NCBI RefSeq assembly: GCF_035918095.1
Contig: NZ_CP109137.1
Location: forward strand, 4,962,001 to 5,026,000
Length of the DNA: 64,000 nucleotides
Direction: 5' to 3'
Source of the DNA: Streptomyces sp. NBC_01750
Lineage (GTDB): Bacteria; Actinomycetota; Actinomycetes; Streptomycetales; Streptomycetaceae
A program made the position numbers and the translations under genes. The first letter of the stretch is position 1, and every line of letters starts with the position of its first letter. Of the stretch, positions 7,192-13,584 are shown one piece after another. Under the pieces are notes generated by a model, which searched no databases, was not told the origin of the DNA, and saw only the letters and a list, made by a program, of their open reading frames with translations.

Positions 7192-9429
7192 CTACCCGGG
7201 ATTCGGCCAGCCGCCGTTCGCGCCGCCGTTCCCCTTGCCGCGGTCGTTCCCGCCGAGCAGGTCCGGCGGGATCGAGATCCCGGGCCACGGCTGCTGCCCG
7301 CCGTTGCCCTGGCCGCGGTTGTCACCGGGCTTGTTGCCGGGCTTGCCGCCGGGCTTGCCGTTCTCCTTCGGCTGGTCCGGGATCGGCACGCTGATGAACG
7401 ACGGAGCGGACTGCCCGTCCAGAGCCCCTCGCATCGCGTCCCGCCAGATCGGTCCGGGGACCTGACCGCCGAAGACCTTCTGCTGCCACACGCCGCCGAT
7501 GGTGATGTTCTCCATCTTCACCTGCTGCGTGGGGCTGCCGACCCAGACCGCACCGGAGAGGTTCGGGGTGTAGCCGACGAACCAGGCGTTCCTCCGTGCG
7601 TCCGTGGTGCCGGTCTTGCCCGCGTTGTCGCGGCTCTGCAGACCGGCCTGCTGACCCGTACCGGAGTCGATCACTCCGCGCAGCAACGTGTTTATCGTGT
7701 CGGCCGTCCGCTCGGACATGACCTTGTTGCAGCTGCTCTTCGGCACCTGCAGGCTCTGTCCGTCGGCCGTCGCGATGGACTCGATGGCGGTCGGGGTGCA
7801 GTACGTGCCGCGGTTGGCGAACGTCGCGTACGCGTTGGCCATGGTCAGCGGCGACACGCCCTTGGATCCCAGGGAGATCGCGGGCACCTCGGGCAGCTTC
7901 TCGCCGTTGCCCTGCACGACGCCCATCTTGCTCGTCATCTCCATGACCGGGCACATGCCGATGTCGGCGATCATCTGCACGAAGTAGGTGTTGACCGACT
8001 TCGCCATCGCCTCCTTGAGCGCGTACGGGCCGACCTCGGACTTGTTCTCGTTCGGCACTTCGGCGTTCTCCGTGTTGACCCACGGCTTTCCGCTGCAGGT
8101 CTGCACCCCCGGATAGGGCATCTTGTACGGCGCCGGGTAGACCTGTGTCGGCGGCCTGCCCTGCTCTATGGCGGCCGCGGCCACGAACGGCTTGAATGTC
8201 GAACCCGTCGGGAAGCCGTAGTTCGAGCCGCCCAGCTGCTTGTTGACCGAGTAGTTGATCTGGGTCTCGGTCTTGCCGAAGCCGTACGGCCGGGACTGGC
8301 CCATGGCCATGATCTTGCCGCTGCCCGGCTGGACCATCGTTACGGCGGTGGCGACGCTGTCCGTCTGGTAGACGTGATTCTTGATCGACTCCTGTGCCGA
8401 CTTCTGCGCCTGCGGGTCGAGCGTCGTCTTGATCGTCAGACCGCCCTGGTTCCAGACCTTGGCCCGGTCCTCCTTGTTCTTGCCGAAGACCGGGTTGGAG
8501 AGGAACACCTCGCGTACGTAGTCGCAGAAGAAGCCCGCGCCGTTGACGGCCGTGATGCAGCCGTTCTTGGGCTTGCTGACCTTCAGGGTGATCGGGGTGG
8601 CTTTCGCCCGGTCCGCCTCCGCCTGCGAGATATCGCGGACCTCGGCCATGCGCTGCAGCACGGTGTTGCGACGCTTGGTCGCCTCCTGCTTGTCATTGAC
8701 CGGGTCGTAGCGGCTCGGGGACTGGACGATGCCGGCGAGCATCGCCGCCTCCTCCACCTTCAGGTTCTTGGCGGACTTGGAGAAGTAGCGCTGGGACGCC
8801 GCCTCGACGCCGTACGCCTGCTCGCCGAAGAAGGTGATGTTGAGGTAGTTCTCGAGGATCTTCTTCTTCCCGAGCTCTTCCTCGACCTGGATCGCGTACT
8901 TGAGTTCCTGGATCTTCCGGCCGAGCGTCTGCTGGGTGGCCTGGGCGACCTTGTCGGGGTCGTCGCCGGCCTCCTCGACGAAGACGTTCTTCACGTACTG
9001 CTGGGTGAGGGTGGACGCGCCCTGCGATACGCCACCCGACTGGGCGTTGCGGTTGAGCGCGCGCAGCACACCCTTGAGGTCGATCGCCCCGTGCTCGTAG
9101 AAGCGCGAGTCCTCGATCGCGACGATCGCCTTCTGCATGTAGGGCGAGATGTCCTTGAGCGGGACGACCGTGCGGTCGCGCGAGTAGACCGTGGCGATCT
9201 GGCCGCCCTTGGAGTCAAGGATGCTGGTGCGCTGACTCAGCGGCGGAGTCTTGAGGTTGGCCGGGATTTCGTCGAATCCCTGGACCGTTCCCTTGGCCGC
9301 GAGTCCCAGCGCTCCGGCGGCGGGCAGGGCGATGCCTGCCAGCACCGCTCCGGAGAGGACGCTGACACCGAGGAACTTGGCGGCCTGCTGGGTCCCGGTC
9401 AGACCTCCGCCCGAGCGGTTCTTTGGCAT
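7192..9429 (-). CDS. Class A penicillin-binding protein (PonA2-like transglycosylase/transpeptidase)
   Basis: 745-residue bifunctional peptidoglycan synthase. A transmembrane anchor (about 18-45) precedes the GT51 glycosyltransferase domain, with catalytic Glu in EDSRFYEHG (106-114) and STLTQQ (139-144). The transpeptidase domain has GSTFK (409-413, nucleophile Ser410), SVN (478-480) and KTGTT (605-609). The last 60 residues are Gly/Pro/Asn-rich and low complexity. It polymerises and cross-links glycan outside the membrane. The divergent neighbour is wblA, as ponA2 is next to whiB4 in mycobacteria. I recall no PASTA domain being required here, and none is seen. Confidence 0.95.
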   Translation of the reverse strand: MPKNRSGGGLTGTQQAAKFLGVSVLSGAVLAGIALPAAGALGLAAKGTVQGFDEIPANLKTPPLSQRTSILDSKGGQIATVYSRDRTVVPLKDISPYMQKAIVAIEDSRFYEHGAIDLKGVLRALNRNAQSGGVSQGASTLTQQYVKNVFVEEAGDDPDKVAQATQQTLGRKIQELKYAIQVEEELGKKKILENYLNITFFGEQAYGVEAASQRYFSKSAKNLKVEEAAMLAGIVQSPSRYDPVNDKQEATKRRNTVLQRMAEVRDISQAEADRAKATPITLKVSKPKNGCITAVNGAGFFCDYVREVFLSNPVFGKNKEDRAKVWNQGGLTIKTTLDPQAQKSAQESIKNHVYQTDSVATAVTMVQPGSGKIMAMGQSRPYGFGKTETQINYSVNKQLGGSNYGFPTGSTFKPFVAAAAIEQGRPPTQVYPAPYKMPYPGVQTCSGKPWVNTENAEVPNENKSEVGPYALKEAMAKSVNTYFVQMIADIGMCPVMEMTSKMGVVQGNGEKLPEVPAISLGSKGVSPLTMANAYATFANRGTYCTPTAIESIATADGQSLQVPKSSCNKVMSERTADTINTLLRGVIDSGTGQQAGLQSRDNAGKTGTTDARRNAWFVGYTPNLSGAVWVGSPTQQVKMENITIGGVWQQKVFGGQVPGPIWRDAMRGALDGQSAPSFISVPIPDQPKENGKPGGKPGNKPGDNRGQGNGGQQPWPGISIPPDLLGGNDRGKGNGGANGGWPNPG

Positions 9430-9690
9430 GGGGGCAGCCTACGTTCTCATTCGCCGGACACGCGTATAGGCCTTGGCCTAAGCTGCTCTCAACTGTCACA
9501 GCAGTGCGGTTTCGTATCAAGGCCTCCCCGAACTTCGGCTGTATCCGAACGCGGCAGAGCCCTGTCCGAATCCGCCTCATGCGTCATCCGAAGTCCGTTG
9601 TGACTCAACTGAACTGTCCCGGATTGCCGGAATAGTCACGTATGCCCTCGGCTCACTCCCCTGGGTGATCTGCCGCGTACGCATAGTCCG

Positions 9691-9717
9691 TTCGGGCCAT
9701 TCAAGATTGGGCCCGAA
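9691..9717. promoter_or_regulatory. Inverted repeat in the wblA upstream region
   Basis: TTCGGGCC (9691-9698) and GGCCCGAA (9710-9717) form a perfect 8-bp inverted repeat with an 11-bp spacer, about 110 bp before the wblA start. The 390-bp gap 9430-9823 holds the divergent PBP and wblA promoters, and nothing else coding is seen. The repeat could be an operator or a leader hairpin. Confidence 0.4.
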
Positions 9718-9823
9718 GGGGGTGTTGCGCTGTGCCCACCTTCCGTAACGTCCTCAACTGGTAGCGGTGAATATGCCGCTACCGCCGTGGGGGAGCCTCG
9801 ATTCGGGAGAGGACGGCGCCGGC

Positions 9824-10168
9824 ATGGGCTGGGTAACCGACTGGAGTGCGCAGGCAGCCTGCCGCACTACCGATCCGGATGAACTGTTCGTACAAGGGGC
9901 AGCGCAGAACAGGGCCAAGGCGGTGTGCACCGGATGCCCGGTGCGGACCGAATGCCTGGCCGACGCGCTCGACAACCACGTCGAGTTCGGCGTGTGGGGC
10001 GGAATGACCGAGCGGGAACGACGTGCACTGTTGCGCAGGCGTCCCACGGTCACCTCCTGGCGCAGACTGCTGGAGACCGCGCGTACGGAATACGAGCGCA
10101 GCGCGGGCATTCTGCCCGTGGGCCTCGATGACGACGAGACATACGAGACATATGCGGCGGCTGGGTAG
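9824..10168 (+). CDS. wblA: WhiB-family regulator WblA
   Basis: 114-residue WhiB-like iron-sulfur protein. Four Cys ligands are at 13, 35, 38 and 44 (ACRT, CTGCP, TEC), followed by the GVWGG turn (57-61) and a basic tail (ERRALLRRRP). It matches S. coelicolor WblA, a pleiotropic regulator of differentiation and antibiotic repression, orthologous to mycobacterial WhiB4. In general such proteins bind sigma factors or DNA and sense redox state or NO through a 4Fe-4S cluster. ATG 9824 (MGWVTDW) is preferred over the upstream in-frame ATG 9767 because GGGAGAGGA lies 10 bases before it and the known protein starts there. Confidence 0.95.
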   Translation: MGWVTDWSAQAACRTTDPDELFVQGAAQNRAKAVCTGCPVRTECLADALDNHVEFGVWGGMTERERRALLRRRPTVTSWRRLLETARTEYERSAGILPVGLDDDETYETYAAAG

Positions 10169-10205
10169 CCACCCGCGCTAGCTCGTAGGAGAGCTCGTAC
10201 AAGCG

Positions 10206-11585
10206 TTAAGCAGCTCCGGCCGGGGTACGACCGTCGGTCGCGAGTCGGTCGCCGATGGCCCGAAGCCCCGCGAGATCATGTACGTCGCCGGGCAGAGCGG
10301 GCACTTGGGCCACCGCCACCTCGGGGTGGAGCGCGGTGAAGCGGTCGCGCGTTCGCTGTTCACGCGCGAGCACCTGCATCCGTTCGGCGTGCAGGCGCAG
10401 CAGCCCTGCGGTCAGCAGCTCTGTGGTGTGGTCCCCTTGACCGTCATGGTCAAGGGCAGCTTCATGGTCCTCGGGACTGTGCTCCACGGTGGTTTTCTGC
10501 ACGGTGGTTTTCTGCACGGTGGTTTTCTGCACGGTGGTTTTCTGCATGGGGGTGTGCTGCACGGTGATTTTCGGCACGGGCGGGGATTCGGGAGAGGCGC
10601 CCGGGGCGTCACGAACACCAGTCTTCCCGGGCTCCTGATCCACAATGCGGCCCTCGTCAAGATTTTCTGCGGCGGCAAGTGCCCGCTCGGCCGACAGCCG
10701 GGCGGCGCCGCTGCCGTGGACCCGGTTCAGCACCAGACCGGCGAGCGGCATCTCCTCCGCCGCCAGCCGCTCCACGAAGTACGCCGCCTCGCGCAGCGCG
10801 TCCCGCTCGGGCGCCGCGACCACCAAGAACGCCGTGCCGGGAGCCTGCAGCAGCCGGTAGGTCGCGTCCGCGCGGGTGCGGAAGCCGCCGAACATGCTGT
10901 CCATCGCGGCCACGAAGGTCTGCACGTCACGCAGGAGTTGCCCGCCCAGCAGCTTGCCGAGCGTCCCCGTCATCATCGACATGCCGACATTCAGGAACTT
11001 CATTCCGGCCCGGCCGCCCATCTTCGCCGGAGCCATCAGCAGCTTGATGAACTTCCCGTCCAGGAACGACCCGAGGCGCTTGGGCGCGTCCAGGAAGTCC
11101 AGCGCCGAGCGCGACGGAGGGGTGTCGACGACGATCAGGTCCCATTCGTCGCGGGCGCGCAGCTGCCCCAGTTTCTCCATCGCCATGTACTCCTGCGTGC
11201 CCGCGAAACCGGCCGACAGGGACTGGTAGAAGGGGTTCTCCAGGATCGCGCGGGACCGCTCGCCGTCCGCGTGCGCCTCGACGATCTCGTCGAAGGTCCG
11301 CTTCATGTCCAGCATCATGGCGTGCAGTTCACCCTCGCCCTCGATGCCCTTCACCCGGCGCGGGATGTTGTCGAGGGAGTCGATGCCCATGGACTGGGCG
11401 AGCCTGCGGGCCGGGTCGATGGTCAGGACGACCACCTTGCGGCCGCGCTCGGCCGCCCGTACGCCGAGAGCCGCAGCGGTCGTCGTCTTGCCGACACCGC
11501 CGGCGCCGCAGCACACGATGATGCGGGTGGCCGGGTTGTCGATGAGAGGGTCGATCTCGAGCGGGGCCGACACGTCCAGGGTCAT
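10206..11585 (-). CDS. ArsA/Get3-like ATPase, second of a pair
   Basis: 459-residue P-loop ATPase of the anion-transporting ATPase (ArsA/GET3) family, with GAGGVGKTTT (27-36), VVDTPPS (switch II) and a methionine-rich central part. It overlaps the upstream paralogue by ATGA, so translation is coupled. The pair is orthologous in position to Rv3679-Rv3680, reported to form a heteromeric Get3-like complex. The nucleotide-adjacent Asp-Thr-Pro-Pro is kept. Unusual: an insert around residues 340-370 holds a KTTVQ repeat encoded by a 15-bp minisatellite, in a linker before the C-terminal helix. Confidence 0.88.
   Translation of the reverse strand: MTLDVSAPLEIDPLIDNPATRIIVCCGAGGVGKTTTAAALGVRAAERGRKVVVLTIDPARRLAQSMGIDSLDNIPRRVKGIEGEGELHAMMLDMKRTFDEIVEAHADGERSRAILENPFYQSLSAGFAGTQEYMAMEKLGQLRARDEWDLIVVDTPPSRSALDFLDAPKRLGSFLDGKFIKLLMAPAKMGGRAGMKFLNVGMSMMTGTLGKLLGGQLLRDVQTFVAAMDSMFGGFRTRADATYRLLQAPGTAFLVVAAPERDALREAAYFVERLAAEEMPLAGLVLNRVHGSGAARLSAERALAAAENLDEGRIVDQEPGKTGVRDAPGASPESPPVPKITVQHTPMQKTTVQKTTVQKTTVQKTTVEHSPEDHEAALDHDGQGDHTTELLTAGLLRLHAERMQVLAREQRTRDRFTALHPEVAVAQVPALPGDVHDLAGLRAIGDRLATDGRTPAGAA
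10484..10552. repeat. 15-bp minisatellite inside the second ATPase gene
   Basis: The unit CACGGTGGTTTTCTG (plus strand) is repeated about four times almost perfectly, with degenerate copies on both sides (10550-10575). On the coding strand it gives KTTVQ. Because the unit is a multiple of three, gain or loss of copies keeps the frame. Confidence 0.9.
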
Positions 11586-12544
11586 GAGGCAGCCTCTTGA
11601 TTCCGGAGTTCCTTCGCCAGTTGGTAGAGCCCGGCCAGGTGGACTCCCTCGCTCAGCAGGGGGAGTTCGTACGACGGCAGCCCCAGGCCGTCCAGCGCGG
11701 CGCGCTGCTCGCGCTCCAGCTCGACGCGCTGGGCGTGGTCCCTGGCCTGCTCCAGGAGCGGCGTGACGAGCTTCGCGGAGCCGCTGACGCCGGCCGCCGT
11801 GAGCGCCTTGGCGATCTCCGCACGGCGGTCCCCGGCGGCGCTGCGCACCGCCTCCTCGTCGAGGATGTGCGGCCGGACCATGTTCACGATCACCTTGCCG
11901 ACCGGGAGGCCCGCGGCGCGGAGTTCGGCGACGCCGTCCGCGGTCTCCTGGACCGGCATCTCCTCCAGCAGCGTCACCAGATGGACGGCCGTCTCCGGTG
12001 ACTTGAGGACACGCATCACGGCCTGGGCCTGATTGTGTATCGGGCCGAACCTGGCCAGCCCCGCCACTTCGTCGTTGACGTTCAGGAAGCGGGTGATGCG
12101 GCCGGTGGGCGGCGCGTCCATCACCACGTAGTCGTACGTGTAGGTGCCCTGCTTCGTCTTGCGGCGTACGGCTTCGCATGCCTTGCCGGTCAGCAGTACG
12201 TCCCGTACGCCCGGCGCGACGGTCGTCGCGAAGTCGATCGCGCCGAGCTTCTGCAGCGCGCGGCCCGCCGAGCCCAGTTTGTAGAACATGTGGAGGTAGT
12301 CGAGGAGCGCCCGCTCGGCGTCGATGGCCAGCGCGAACACCTCGCCACCGCCGGAGGAGACGGCGATTTTCCGCTCCTCGTACGGCAGCGCCTCTGTCTC
12401 GAAGAGCTGTGCGATGCCCTGTCTCCCCTCCACTTCGACGAGGAGAGTCCGCTTTCCCTCGGTGGCGAGGGCGAGCGCGAGGGCGGCGGCGACCGTCGTC
12501 TTACCGGTACCACCCTTGCCGCTGACGACCTGGAGCCTGCTCAC
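11582..12544 (-). CDS. ArsA/Get3-like ATPase, first of a pair
   Basis: 320-residue P-loop ATPase with the deviant Walker A GKGGTGKTT (9-17) and VVMDAPPTGR (about 145-154), typical of the ArsA/Get3/MinD superfamily. It starts with GTG 12544 and its stop overlaps the next ATPase start by four bases. The two proteins probably form a heterodimer. In Mycobacterium the orthologues (Rv3679/Rv3680) lie beside whiB4 and ponA2 exactly as here, and have been linked to redox and glycerol stress. No tail-anchored substrate is known in Streptomyces. Confidence 0.9.
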   Translation of the reverse strand: MSRLQVVSGKGGTGKTTVAAALALALATEGKRTLLVEVEGRQGIAQLFETEALPYEERKIAVSSGGGEVFALAIDAERALLDYLHMFYKLGSAGRALQKLGAIDFATTVAPGVRDVLLTGKACEAVRRKTKQGTYTYDYVVMDAPPTGRITRFLNVNDEVAGLARFGPIHNQAQAVMRVLKSPETAVHLVTLLEEMPVQETADGVAELRAAGLPVGKVIVNMVRPHILDEEAVRSAAGDRRAEIAKALTAAGVSGSAKLVTPLLEQARDHAQRVELEREQRAALDGLGLPSYELPLLSEGVHLAGLYQLAKELRNQEAAS

Positions 12545-12616
12545 GTATTCGAGCCTAACCAGTCGGGCGGCGGGCTACGCACGAGGCTGCCCGTCGGTGC
12601 GACTACAGTCGGCTCC

Positions 12617-12775
12617 ATGACCAAGTGGGAATACGCGACCGTGCCCCTTCTCGTGCACGCGACCAAGCAGATTCTGGACACCTGGGGCGAGGACGGCTGG
12701 GAGCTCGTCCAGGTCGTTCCCGGGCCGAACAACCCCGAGCAGCTGGTGGCCTATCTGAAGCGGGAGAAGGCATGA
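12617..12775 (+). CDS. DUF4177 small protein
   Basis: 52-residue protein MTKWEYATVPLLVHATKQIL followed by a WGEDGWELVQV motif, the DUF4177 pattern in which WEY and GWELV are conserved. Counterpart of Rv3678A. Function unknown. It overlaps the RidA start by ATGA, so the two are translated as a coupled pair, and it is divergent from the ATPase operon. Confidence 0.88.
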   Translation: MTKWEYATVPLLVHATKQILDTWGEDGWELVQVVPGPNNPEQLVAYLKREKA

Positions 12776-13242
12776 GCGGCGTTGTCGACGCGAAGCTCGC
12801 CGAGCTCGGGCTGACGCTGCCGGAGGTCGTACCGCCGCTGGCCGCGTATCAGCCGGCTGTGGTGTCCGGTGTGTACGTCTACACCGCGGGACAGCTCCCG
12901 ATGGTGGAGGGCAAGCTTCCGGTTACCGGCAAGGTGGGTGGCGAAGTCACCGCCGAGGAGGCCAAGGAGCTGGCGCGAACCTGTGCGCTGAACGCCCTGG
13001 CCGCCGTGAAGTCGGTTGTCGGTGATCTGGACCGGGTCGCGCGAGTGGTGAAGGTTGTCGGCTTTGTCGCGTCGGCATCGGACTTCACCGGCCAGCCCGG
13101 TGTGCTGAACGGCGCGAGCGAGCTGCTGGGCGCGGTGTTCGGCGACAAGGGTGTGCACGCGCGCAGCGCGGTGGGTGTCGCGGTGCTGCCGCTGGACGCT
13201 CCGGTCGAGGTCGAGATCCAGGTGGAGCTCGTTCAGGGCTGA
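12772..13242 (+). CDS. RidA-family protein
   Basis: 156-residue YjgF/YER057c/UK114-family protein. Characteristic segments are VYVYTAGQLP near 42-51 and the C-terminal RSAVGVAVLPLDAPVEVE with its conserved Val-Glu ending. RidA enzymes hydrolyse reactive enamines and imines released by PLP enzymes. The usual catalytic Arg is in RSAVGV. Start ATG 12772 overlaps the stop of the DUF4177 gene. Equivalent to Rv3678c. Confidence 0.88.
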   Translation: MSGVVDAKLAELGLTLPEVVPPLAAYQPAVVSGVYVYTAGQLPMVEGKLPVTGKVGGEVTAEEAKELARTCALNALAAVKSVVGDLDRVARVVKVVGFVASASDFTGQPGVLNGASELLGAVFGDKGVHARSAVGVAVLPLDAPVEVEIQVELVQG

Positions 13243-13257
13243 CTTTCCCGCCCGGGA

Positions 13258-13308
13258 CTGACTGCTCGTTCAGGACGCTCCCGGTCAGGCGCTGACTGCT
13301 CGTTCAGG
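13258..13308. repeat. Direct repeat downstream of the RidA gene
   Basis: CTGACTGCTCGTTCAGG is present at 13258-13274 and again at 13292-13308, 17 of 17 bases. The gap 13243-13584 otherwise holds a terminator and the operator/promoter of the dehydrogenase gene. Confidence 0.8.
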
Positions 13309-13376
13309 TCTCGATGGTGCCGGGTCAGGCCTTCGGTGGAGCTTGTCCACGGCTGAAGTGCCTGCTCGAGTGATGT

Positions 13377-13421
13377 GTGGGGCCCCGTGCCCGCCGGTTT
13401 CCGGTGGGCACGGGGCCCCAC
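13377..13421 (+). terminator. Strong terminator hairpin after the RidA gene
   Basis: GTGGGGCCCCGTGCCCGCCGG (13377-13397) pairs with its near-perfect complement ending at 13421 around a TTT loop. A 20-bp GC stem of this type without a U-tract is usual for Streptomyces. Confidence 0.85.
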
Positions 13422-13483
13422 TTGTCTTCGGCAATCCCTTGCAACTCTCTTGACGTGGACGCGTCGACGGGTGTGGTCTGTCC

Positions 13484-13508
13484 ATGGTTAGGAATGTTTC
13501 CTAACCAT
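13484..13508. promoter_or_regulatory. Perfect palindromic operator before the PQQ dehydrogenase gene
   Basis: ATGGTTAGGAA (13484-13494) and TTCCTAACCAT (13498-13508) are perfect 11-bp arms around TGT. The motif lies about 75 bp upstream of the start codon and just after a TTGACG (13450). TTAGGAAA-TTTCCTAA palindromes recur, to my recollection, upstream of secreted carbohydrate-active genes in Streptomyces, consistent with a ROK or LacI type repressor. The cognate regulator is not identified here. Confidence 0.75.
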
Positions 13509-13584
13509 CTGAACGTCACCTACACGCACCGCGCATCGTGCACCTCCTCCATCCCGTCGTCCCCAACGAAAGTGGGAGGGATCC

